A DNA stretch of 64,000 bases, taken from NCBI RefSeq assembly GCF_900105735.1, contig NZ_LT629793.1:558001-622000 (forward strand), written 5' to 3'. The position numbers were made by a program, and so were the translations under genes. Source of the stretch: Pseudomonas yamanorum (lineage in GTDB: Bacteria; Pseudomonadota; Gammaproteobacteria; Pseudomonadales; Pseudomonadaceae). Shown here piece by piece: positions 1 through 6,928 of the stretch (position 1 is the first letter of the stretch; each line of letters begins with the position of its first letter). Below the pieces are notes generated by a model. It was not told the origin of the DNA and made no database searches. It saw only the letters and a program-made list of their open reading frames with translations.

Positions 1-888
1 CTGCTGCTGTTCGGCCGCGTATTGCTGGGCATCAGCATCGGCGGCTTCTGGGCCACGGCCATCGCCCTCAGCGGCCGCCTGGCGCCCAAGGGCGTGGGCG
101 TAGCGAAAGCCACCTCGATCATCATGATGGGCGTGACCCTGGCCACCGTCCTCGGCGTGCCCGTCGGCACCTGGCTGAGCGGCCTGATGGGCTGGCGCAT
201 GACCTTCCTCGTCACCGCGCTGGTGGGCATCCCGGTACTGCTGGCGCAGATGTTCCTGCTGCCGCGCCTCGAACCGGAAAAAGCCATCCGCATCGCCGAC
301 CTGCCGGCCCTGTTCATCAACCCACAAGCCCGGGTCGGCTTGATCGCCGTGCTGCTGATCGGCCTGGCGCACTTTGCCGCGTACACCTACGTCGCCCCGT
401 TCTTCAAAAACAGCTCCGGCTTCGACGGCCCGACCATTGGCTCGCTGCTGCTGCTCTACGGCGTGGCCGGCGTAATGGGCAACGTCTTCGCCGGCTTCGC
501 CGCCAACCGCAGCGTGCGCCACACCTTGTTGCTGGTGGCCCTGATGATCGGCACCAGCACCGCCCTGTTCCCCTACTTCGCCACCGGCATGAGCGGCGCC
601 GTGATGCTGATCGCACTGTGGGGCTTCGCCTTCGGCGCCTTCCCGGCCTGCGCAAGCATCTGGATGTTCGTGGTGGCGCCCAAGGATGTTGAACGTGGCA
701 TGCCGCTGTTCGTGGCGTTGTTCCAGGTGATCATTGCCGTGGGCTCGTTCTTTGGCGGGCAGATCGTCGACAAGATGGGGACGTCGGTGCTGTTGAGTTT
801 GGCGACTGCGTTGGTGGGCGCTGGGTTTGTGACGGTGCTGGTGTTGGGGCGCAAGGTGAGTAATAGCCTGGCGGCTCAGCCTGCCTGA
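1..888 (+). CDS. MFS exporter, 5' end cut by window edge
   Basis: C-terminal 295 codons of a major facilitator superfamily exporter of the AraJ/NepI drug-and-sugar efflux type, expected in the inner membrane. The frame is open from base 1, so the true start and the first few membrane segments lie outside the window. Eight or more hydrophobic segments are visible, separated by a central basic/acidic loop (around PRLEPEKAIR). A glycine-rich helix with GVTLATVLGVPVGTWL matches the conserved fifth-helix motif of 12-TM drug/H+ antiporters. The stop is followed within 10 bases by a GC-rich hairpin. The substrate cannot be told from sequence. Family call is firm; specificity is open. Confidence 0.88.
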   Translation: MLLFGRVLLGISIGGFWATAIALSGRLAPKGVGVAKATSIIMMGVTLATVLGVPVGTWLSGLMGWRMTFLVTALVGIPVLLAQMFLLPRLEPEKAIRIADLPALFINPQARVGLIAVLLIGLAHFAAYTYVAPFFKNSSGFDGPTIGSLLLLYGVAGVMGNVFAGFAANRSVRHTLLLVALMIGTSTALFPYFATGMSGAVMLIALWGFAFGAFPACASIWMFVVAPKDVERGMPLFVALFQVIIAVGSFFGGQIVDKMGTSVLLSLATALVGAGFVTVLVLGRKVSNSLAAQPA

Positions 889-897
889 GAAAGGAAA

Positions 898-923
898 ACG
901 GGACTGATTGATTTCAGTCCCGT
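898..923. terminator. Hairpin after MFS gene
   Basis: Inverted repeat ACGGGACTGA / TCAGTCCCGT with a six-base loop, 10 bases after the MFS stop. The T-rich side (TTTTCCTTT) lies on the minus strand, so it would stop antisense transcription best and may only stabilise the plus-strand 3' end. Confidence 0.5.
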
Positions 924-1012
924 GGCTTGAGGCAGTGAGCACGGCGCCTTGCTCCATTGCCTACAGTTGCGTCAGAATCCGCCGGCTTGTGCACCTGGGT
1001 GGGCGTCTCTAA

Positions 1013-1240
1013 GGTTGCTCGGTCGCTGAAAACTCAGTGATCGGGTTTAGTAGCCCTAGATTATCCGAGCAATGTGCATGAGCTTCATCAATCAGACTTC
1101 TCTGTCTGTGCTTGATGGTGGCTGTGCGCAGGGCGCCTTCGGGCGCGCCGGTCTTTGTTTGGATTCCCGGTCTACTAACCTGTGCACAGCTGCCACCCCA
1201 TTCGTTTAGTAGCGAGAAGGTGGCGGCCCACATAGAGAAT
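1013..1240 (+). promoter_or_regulatory. Strongly foldable leader upstream of the DUF6124 gene
   Basis: Noncoding stretch with several nested inverted repeats immediately before the DUF6124 gene. Stems seen are TTGCTCGG (1015-1022) with CCGAGCAA (1065-1072); CATCAA..CAGAC with GTCTG..TTGATG (about 1087-1117); and GGTGGCTGTGC (1117-1127) with GCACAGCTGCCACC (1184-1197), which encloses a GC-rich hairpin with a TTCG loop (about 1131-1149). This looks like a structured RNA or cis-regulatory leader rather than spacer. I do not recognise it as a named riboswitch. No promoter is assigned. Confidence 0.5.
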
Positions 1241-1247
1241 CCAAACA

Positions 1248-1577
1248 ATGTTCAAGGTAACGCCGAATCCTCCGGGAACTCCCGATTTGAAACTCAACCA
1301 AGCCGCGCACCGTGCCTTGGATCACTATCTCAATCCCTCCTCCGCCAAAACCGCCCCGCCGTCGGGTGCGTTGTTCAGTGTGGCAGCTGATGCCAGCAGT
1401 GAGAGCCTGATTACCAATAGCTATGAAACGTTCGCCTCGATCAGCGCGTTGCTGCTTGATCTGTCGGAAGATATGAGCGGGAAAGACCGTGATGTGGCGT
1501 TGGCGATTCACCAACTGAGTGAGTTGGGGGTGCTGTTGATGGGGAAACTGATGGATCGGGAGATTCCTTGTAGCTAG
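1248..1577 (+). CDS. DUF6124 family protein
   Basis: Small protein of 109 aa matching the Pseudomonas-specific DUF6124 family: N-terminal FKVTPNPP, then an LNQAAHRALDHYL helix, and a C-terminal helical part (SALLLDLSEDM, IHQLSELGVLLMGKLMD). No signal peptide or membrane segment. The function of the family is not known to me; paralogues are common in fluorescent pseudomonads. The ATG follows an A-rich stretch (GAGAATCCAAACA) with only a weak ribosome site. The upstream 230 bases fold extensively and probably belong to the same unit. A strong hairpin lies 40 bases after the stop. Confidence 0.85.
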   Translation: MFKVTPNPPGTPDLKLNQAAHRALDHYLNPSSAKTAPPSGALFSVAADASSESLITNSYETFASISALLLDLSEDMSGKDRDVALAIHQLSELGVLLMGKLMDREIPCS

Positions 1578-2084
1578 AGACGGTCGTCTACGCCATTCAG
1601 ATCACGGAATCGATCAGTCGCCGGTGAGTTGCGCGAATGTGCAACGACTCGGCGACGTTGACTGTCGAGCCTTTACTTTCGGCTAACGGTTTCAGCCATT
1701 AAGTGCCATTTGGCTTTGGTCATAAGGTGCTAATCGCTGTCGACAAAACAGGGCCGACTCAGGCGATGCTCAAACTTTCACTACCTAGAGCCATCGAAGG
1801 TACGAGGTCGACTTCCCCTTTGTTCACTAGATTGGATAGCCTACTCATACGAACTGGCTGGGTCAGGGTTAGCATCAACGACCATTCAAAAATTCGAAAG
1901 ATGTTTGAAGACTTCCGCTTCGACCGGTTCGATATTAGCTTCATAACACCAATCATCGGAGCGTGAAGGAGTAATCGACGAGAAGCTAGTCATTACCAGT
2001 CGCCAGAGGCTCTTTGAGGGTTTTCTTAAGTCATGCTAACTTGGTCGTGACTTCGCTCGAAAAAAGAGAGTAGGATCGGGGAGA
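1578..2084. other. Gene-poor left edge of accessory island
   Basis: About 500 bases without a convincing gene. Apart from the hairpin at 1617-1656 there is one GTG-initiated reading frame of 87 codons (1703-1966, plus strand) with no ribosome site and no recognisable motif, which I do not call as a gene. Composition becomes AT-richer toward 2000, which suggests the left border of the island lies here. An AAAAAAGAGAG stretch ends about 30 bases before the next gene. Confidence 0.4.
1617..1656. terminator. Strong hairpin downstream of DUF6124 gene
   Basis: GTCGCCG (1617-1623) pairs with CGGCGAC (1650-1656), and inside it GTTGC pairs with GCAAC around a six-base loop. No clear T-run follows on the plus strand, so it may be a transcript-stabilising or REP-like element rather than a full intrinsic terminator. 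Confidence 0.45.
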
Positions 2085-3245
2085 ATGAGACCAGCCAACC
2101 GGGGAAAAGGGATGTTCATTGAACGACGGATTAATCCATCGAGTAGCGTTGTTGAGCTCTGGGAGTGTCGGTGGGAAAACGACGGCGCGAGTCCTGCGCA
2201 CAAGGTTTATCTAAAAAAAATTGGCGTTGAGCAGTCGTTTGAAAACCCAGAAGCTAATCATCATAGCGAATCAAAAGTTATATGCTGGTCATATGGTCGA
2301 ACCCTTGGAAATATTGCAGTATTTTCTGAGTCCCTAATTGGTAGCTTTCCAGCAGCAGAGGGCACTGATGCTAAACTACCCTGTGATATTGTAAATGCGG
2401 GTAAGTTTCGTCATGGTGCCGATAGATGGTGGTGTCGCACTCATCAAACTCACTGGGGAATAAAAGCGGATCATGCAGCATATGCTGCTTCCGGAGTAAT
2501 GCATTGTGCCAACCACGATCAACATATGAATTATGTTGTTGATCCTTTCTCAGTAAATGTAAGTGATAATGCAGAGGTAGGTGTATGGTGCTCCATGCCT
2601 GCGGCTATTTCGACTGAAGTCATTATAAGTCGCCCGCCGAAAATTCATGTACATGTCAGGCAGACATTAACAGGCAAGAAGCTAGTAGATCGAGATTTTA
2701 ATGCTGTAACCATGCTCTATAGTCAGGACTCTGGACTGTTTGCAAGTCAAGAAATCACTCATGTAAATATCACACCGCCAGCAGCTTTTGATTTTGTTTA
2801 TTGTTTAGAGCGCAAAATGGCGATGGATTGCGTTAACTGCTCGACCTGCGGGTATCCGCATTTAGATTTGGGAGACTTTGCTAGGGCGCCGCATAGAAAG
2901 CATTTTTGTGGTAATTGTGGTCGCGATAGCACTTGGAGCAAAACCCCTATAGTGTCTACTCCTTTACAACCATTACATGATAAATACGCACACACTTTAG
3001 CCTATCAAGTACCTGATCGAGAGCTCAATTTGGATAGTTATCCGCATTGTACCTACACCGTTTGGGCGTCAACACCTGCAATATTATGGACTGCCCATAG
3101 AGCACAAGAATTTGGGATACATGTTCATATACACGACGGCCGCAAGCGTATCGTGGATGATACCTTCGGGCGAGTGATGCTTAATGGCCGGTGGTTAGAG
3201 AGGACGGAGTTAGTCGAATTAATGATGAAACGCTCAGTTCTGTAG
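2085..3245 (+). CDS. Unknown Cys/His-rich putative metal-binding protein
   Basis: I do not recognise this 386-aa protein. It has no signal peptide or membrane segment and is notably AT-rich for this genome. Two Cys/His clusters stand out. One spans residues 116-147: W116-C117-x2-H120-x2-H123-W124, then H140-C141-x2-H144-x2-H147. The other is ribbon-like: C249-x2-C252-x2-C255 with H259, then H270, H273, C275-x2-C278. Together they suggest two bound zinc ions. A further His-rich strand (HVHIHDG, 346-352) lies near the C-terminus. ATG 2085 has GGGGAGA two bases upstream; the ATG at 2112 behind GGGGAAAAGGG is an equally good start. Its position beside a DUF262/HEPN pair suggests a defence-island gene, but this is inference. 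Confidence 0.6.
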   Translation: MRPANRGKGMFIERRINPSSSVVELWECRWENDGASPAHKVYLKKIGVEQSFENPEANHHSESKVICWSYGRTLGNIAVFSESLIGSFPAAEGTDAKLPCDIVNAGKFRHGADRWWCRTHQTHWGIKADHAAYAASGVMHCANHDQHMNYVVDPFSVNVSDNAEVGVWCSMPAAISTEVIISRPPKIHVHVRQTLTGKKLVDRDFNAVTMLYSQDSGLFASQEITHVNITPPAAFDFVYCLERKMAMDCVNCSTCGYPHLDLGDFARAPHRKHFCGNCGRDSTWSKTPIVSTPLQPLHDKYAHTLAYQVPDRELNLDSYPHCTYTVWASTPAILWTAHRAQEFGIHVHIHDGRKRIVDDTFGRVMLNGRWLERTELVELMMKRSVL

Positions 3246-3585
3246 CAACACTGAAAGAGGTGTTACATCGCTGAGCAAATAATCTAACATTATCTCCAAA
3301 CTTAAGTCATCGTCCTCATACCATTCATAGCCTTTTATAGTTAAAGGAAAATATCCATGTAGCAAGTTGAAAGCATACCGTTCATGTGGACCCGGCGTTA
3401 GTCGACTACCCTAACCAGAGAAACCCTCGTTCTCTTAAAACAAGATCCTGAGCATTTCGCAACTTCCTGGAAAATATCTTTGCAACTACTTTCATTCCCA
3501 CAGACTCCATAACACCTGGCCGGCCTGCTTCCATGGTTGATGCGGCGCTCTCGTAAATATCAAGCACGGTTGAAACTAGTGCCAT
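3234..3585 (-). pseudogene. Frameshifted remnant of an unknown protein
   Basis: Two protein-like pieces on the minus strand read in different frames. The first (3585 down to 3406) begins MALVSTVLDIYESAAS and runs through a basic helix (KIFSRKLRNAQDLVLRERG) to a TAG. The second (about 3406 down to 3234) has in-frame protein-like sequence RLTPGPHERYAFNLLHGY and then a very acidic segment (EWYEDDDLSLEIMLDYLL) before TGA. They look like one former gene broken by a frameshift and a stop near 3400-3415. The 3' end overlaps the tail of the convergent Cys/His protein gene by 12 bases. The piece starts 27 bases after the HEPN stop, so it could be the decayed third gene of that operon. The family is not recognised. 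Confidence 0.45.
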
Positions 3586-3612
3586 TGAGATTATAAAAGT
3601 TATAATCCAAAT

Positions 3613-4434
3613 TTATGCATGAGCCACAACGTCTGAAATCGGCGACCCGGCCTTACAAATAGTACCCGCCATCAAAATAGAAAGAGCGTACTGCAAAAGT
3701 TCAACCTTAGCTTTCCGCATCTCAAGCTCTGACACATCATCCGCGTTATCGAAATCAGCTCCATGTGCAACCGAATGACGCCGTTGATTGATCTGTTCGA
3801 TAAACTCCTCCCAGAGCGTCTTCCCTTTAGGGCTACGCTTGTCAAAAGCCAATTCCTCAAAGCTTACAACGTAGGGGTAATTTTCCGCGGCTAGGGCAAT
3901 AGCGGTTTTTAGTTCTACATTCTTCTCTTTTATCTCTGAGATCGACATGGCAAAAACATCATCAACCTTGGAGCCGTGTAGATAACCAAAAACGTTTGAG
4001 ACTCCAAAATTTTCAAATACAGTGCCCAACATACTTGCTGAGGGGTTTTTATTTTTAGGAAACAAAAAAGGCTCAGGTGTTATTTTGCAATCAAACTCAT
4101 CAAGTTTCAGTATTAATGCATCCAACTTCTTATAATACGCCTTAGGGTCCTTATCTGAGGCAGCCCCAAGGTATTTACTACAATACGTCCTCTTGATAGC
4201 AACTGGAAAACTAACAAATGAATCACTCCTATTTAAGTCATTCACCACACACTTCACCAAATCTTTGACAAACCCTTCTAAGTGGGCAACTATGAGGATG
4301 CTTGCCGAGCGACAAATTGCATTATAAAATGTGTAATCATCATCTTTAATGGCTTTTGCTTTGTCTATGATAACATCAACTTCCCTCCAGCGCCCCTCCA
4401 AGCTAGAAATATACTCCTGTAAAAAAGTAGACAT
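3613..4434 (-). CDS. HEPN-domain protein, MAE_28990/RiboL-PSP type
   Basis: 273-aa cytosolic protein resembling the MAE_28990/MAE_18760 group of HEPN proteins, a superfamily rich in RNases of toxin and defence systems. The N-terminal half carries the typical ILIVAHLEGFVKDL helix (residues 46-60). The C-terminal half holds the HEPN catalytic signature R219-x4-H224 (RRHSVAHG), so the putative RNase site looks intact. ATG 4434 overlaps the stop of the upstream DUF262 gene by one base (TAATG), implying translational coupling and matched stoichiometry. Codon use is AT-rich, as in the DUF262 partner. An effector role is inferred from family knowledge; the target RNA is unknown. Confidence 0.75.
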   Translation of the reverse strand: MSTFLQEYISSLEGRWREVDVIIDKAKAIKDDDYTFYNAICRSASILIVAHLEGFVKDLVKCVVNDLNRSDSFVSFPVAIKRTYCSKYLGAASDKDPKAYYKKLDALILKLDEFDCKITPEPFLFPKNKNPSASMLGTVFENFGVSNVFGYLHGSKVDDVFAMSISEIKEKNVELKTAIALAAENYPYVVSFEELAFDKRSPKGKTLWEEFIEQINQRRHSVAHGADFDNADDVSELEMRKAKVELLQYALSILMAGTICKAGSPISDVVAHA

Positions 4435-5513
4435 TATAAAATAACTTCCTGAGCTTTGCGTATTCTGTTGTTAAGTTTTGACACATCATTAACACTACCT
4501 TCAACAGCCTCAAAAAAAACAGGATCAGCGAACAACTCAATGAAAGCGTCATAACTTGGAATATTTTGCAAATCAGGTTTTGAAAATGCAAAAGCTATCG
4601 CATCAAAAACCGCCGCATTAAATGAAGACATTAAAGAAAAATTCTGTCCATCCGGCTTTTTATATTTAGCAAATGGCTTGCTACCAAAGTGTTCCCTTAC
4701 CAACTTCATCGTCCTAATAAAACTATCCTTCATCTCCTTCAGCGTGATAGCGTCGAGCTTATTAAACTCCACCATCTTATTAGTTAGAAACTTCTTAAAC
4801 TGCCCTTTGTACTCCAAATAACCGTTGTTATGACTTACTGCAAAATACCTGAGAACCAGTTCTTCATCTTCCATTTTTTTGATGCGAGTAGAGTCCGGAT
4901 CTAGATTTGCCACCTCGGCAAAAATTGGATTCTTCGCAAGCTCCTTAATAAGATCTTTAAATGGACCTCTGCATGTCGCGTTCCTTAACTCTTGCGCCTC
5001 AAGCTTTACCGATCCGCTATTCAACCTCTCAAAGATATCAAATTTAACTTGAGTATCTACAGTGGAGTCAATTCGCAAACAGCGTATTGTTCTTTCCTCC
5101 AACCTTCTTATCAGAAATGGTGGCAAATCTTTATAGAAGGATCCATTAAGTTCAGACAAGACCTCTAACGACTGAAGAGCGTACGCACCACTAAAAAAAT
5201 TATATATCGCAGTCAAACGTTGCTGCCCGTCTATGACTGAATACCTTGCTAATTCATCTTCAGCCTCATCATCAACGTCGATATCCATTGATATGTAAAC
5301 TATCGGAATTGGTATATTCAATATCAAACTTTCAATAAGCTTTGACGAAAAAGAGTCAGGCCATCGGTGATTTCGTTGATAATCAGGGTTAAGTCTAATC
5401 ACCTCCCTTTTTATTTTTTTGACTAGTGTTTCTAAGTCATACTCTACCGTCTGTGTTTTAACAGTCCGCTCTTTGGCTTTTTGCTGAATGGCTTCCAACT
5501 GCTCTTTTAACAT
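4434..5513 (-). CDS. DUF262 domain protein, partner of HEPN gene
   Basis: DUF262 (GmrS/ParB-like nuclease fold) protein. Hallmarks are PDYQRNHRWPDSFSSKLIES near residue 45, IPIPIVYIS, and the diagnostic VIDGQQRLTAIYNFF motif around residue 90. DUF262 is the N-terminal module of type IV modification-dependent enzymes such as GmrSD and often pairs with HEPN proteins. I chose ATG 5513 (359 aa) because GGAAGTG stands eight bases ahead; ATG 5534 and TTG 5555 are in frame but lack such a site. It is the first gene of a two-gene AT-rich unit coupled to the HEPN gene. Stand-alone DUF262 proteins lack the DUF1524 HNH half, so DNA cleavage by this protein is uncertain. Confidence 0.8.
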   Translation of the reverse strand: MLKEQLEAIQQKAKERTVKTQTVEYDLETLVKKIKREVIRLNPDYQRNHRWPDSFSSKLIESLILNIPIPIVYISMDIDVDDEAEDELARYSVIDGQQRLTAIYNFFSGAYALQSLEVLSELNGSFYKDLPPFLIRRLEERTIRCLRIDSTVDTQVKFDIFERLNSGSVKLEAQELRNATCRGPFKDLIKELAKNPIFAEVANLDPDSTRIKKMEDEELVLRYFAVSHNNGYLEYKGQFKKFLTNKMVEFNKLDAITLKEMKDSFIRTMKLVREHFGSKPFAKYKKPDGQNFSLMSSFNAAVFDAIAFAFSKPDLQNIPSYDAFIELFADPVFFEAVEGSVNDVSKLNNRIRKAQEVIL

Positions 5514-5955
5514 AAATTTCACTTCCGTTTGCATATATAGGCTTTTATCTGTCAACGCTCAACCCTTACGACCATATTACACTAATCAACTGGTGGCCAA
5601 TGCTCAAAAAATTCCTTCCCTCCGCCTCAGTACATGCTGCTCAACCTATGCTAATGGAGAGGAAACGCTACTACGCGGTTGTTTAGATTTGTACTGTTTA
5701 TCTGTACATACTAGCCGTTTAATCAGGCTATTGTCCTAGCATCATGTGATGCTTTGGGCATGTGCAACCTTATTTTGGCGATATCACTCGCAGACAGTCC
5801 GCTTTTGGCAGATTGCGATCGATCGGCAAGGGCTGTAATCGATCCGAAACGGCCGTTCACCAACCGCCAATAACGACCATTTGAAGGTATCGACGAAACT
5901 AGGGATTTAGATGCTGAGAATCATTCACATCGATACTCTCCACGCGCTTACCTCA
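5514..5955. other. Intergenic region with one copy of a short repeat
   Basis: About 440 bases between the DUF262 operon and the tail of the GIY-YIG operon. The promoter for DUF262 should lie at the left end (a TTGACA occurs just upstream) but no convincing -35/-10 pair was found. At 5791-5820 there is a partial copy of a dispersed element containing TCCGCTTTTGG..GATTGC that recurs at 13171-13196 and 15533-15594. No gene is supported. Confidence 0.4.
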
Positions 5956-6927
5956 TTAGGCAAATATAGAGGCTAGCGCCGTTCCTGAAAGCACCACCGC
6001 GACAAGAGCCACGGCCTGCTGCCGCAGCCAGCCGGGCTTGGCCAGCAACTTCGCTTCTAACTGCTCAATCCGAGCTTGAGTTTGTTGCTGATTCTCCAGT
6101 AATTCTGTCATCTTCGACTCAACGCGTTTCAAACGCTTGTCTAGCGCCTCGTTTGCATCACTCATCCCTTTCAACGACACAGTCATCAAGGTCGAGAGGT
6201 TTTCTCTCGCCTGGAATTCACTGCCGAGCAGCTTGGTCACTCGCTCGATCTGCTTCTGCTGGATCCCCTGAGCCTCCCCCTGCTCGGCTAACTGACGCGA
6301 GCACGATGCATTGAGTTGTTCCTGCATTCGCGAGCCGCTCGAGAAGGCCAGACTCAATGCATGCAAATCCGTCTCATGGCCGTTCTGCGCGGCGGCCAGT
6401 TGGTTCACTGCATGCCTGCAGTACTCATAGCCATCTGCCAATGCCAACAGTTCATCGATTTGATGCTTGAACTCGTAGAGCACCACCAGCGCCCCGCCCT
6501 GATTACCTTCCAGGGTCTCGGTATCCTTTTGCAGGCGTTCGATCTCGTACACTAGGGCATCATTGAAACCGCGCAGTACGCTGTTGTTCACGGTATGCAC
6601 CTGGGTCACCAGTTGCACTACGCTCTGCGTCACCTCAAGGCTCGCGCCAAATTCGGTCAGCAATTTGGCCAGGTCTTTGTCATTCCTACCCGACAAGCCA
6701 CCCCAGAACGAGTCCCAACTGCCCTGATTCTGAAAGTCGTTCAATTGCTCTCTGGTCTTTGAACCACGTTGTATCGCGGCGTTGAGCTTCTTCAGGCCCT
6801 CATGGAAGTCTTTCAGTTGGTTCTCTTCAGAACGTGGCGTCGGCAACAACTGCTGCACCGGTTGAAGGACTAAGTCATCGGCGAGCGACCTAGTAAGTAC
6901 AACTCTGCCACCCAGAAAATTGAACAT
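5956..6927 (-). CDS. Coiled-coil protein with C-terminal membrane anchor, partner of GIY-YIG gene
   Basis: 323-aa protein without recognised family. It starts with a short hydrophobic stretch (MFNFLGGRVV), then consists mostly of predicted helices with heptad character. The C-terminal third is a clear coiled coil (KRLKRVESKMTELLENQQ and following, about 265-300). The last ~20 residues are a single hydrophobic segment (VALVAVVLSGTALASIF), as in a tail-anchored inner-membrane protein. ATG 6927 lies one base after the stop of the upstream GIY-YIG gene (TGA-C-ATG), so the two are translationally coupled; an in-frame start further upstream would overlap that gene. The operon ends here. The partner also has long hydrophobic stretches, so both may act at the membrane as one complex. 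Confidence 0.7.
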   Translation of the reverse strand: MFNFLGGRVVLTRSLADDLVLQPVQQLLPTPRSEENQLKDFHEGLKKLNAAIQRGSKTREQLNDFQNQGSWDSFWGGLSGRNDKDLAKLLTEFGASLEVTQSVVQLVTQVHTVNNSVLRGFNDALVYEIERLQKDTETLEGNQGGALVVLYEFKHQIDELLALADGYEYCRHAVNQLAAAQNGHETDLHALSLAFSSGSRMQEQLNASCSRQLAEQGEAQGIQQKQIERVTKLLGSEFQARENLSTLMTVSLKGMSDANEALDKRLKRVESKMTELLENQQQTQARIEQLEAKLLAKPGWLRQQAVALVAVVLSGTALASIFA

Positions 6928-6928
6928 G

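Noticed and set aside
1703..1966. GTG-started 87-codon plus-strand frame
   Set aside because: No ribosome site, no motif, and it is in a noncoding-looking border region; not called as a gene.
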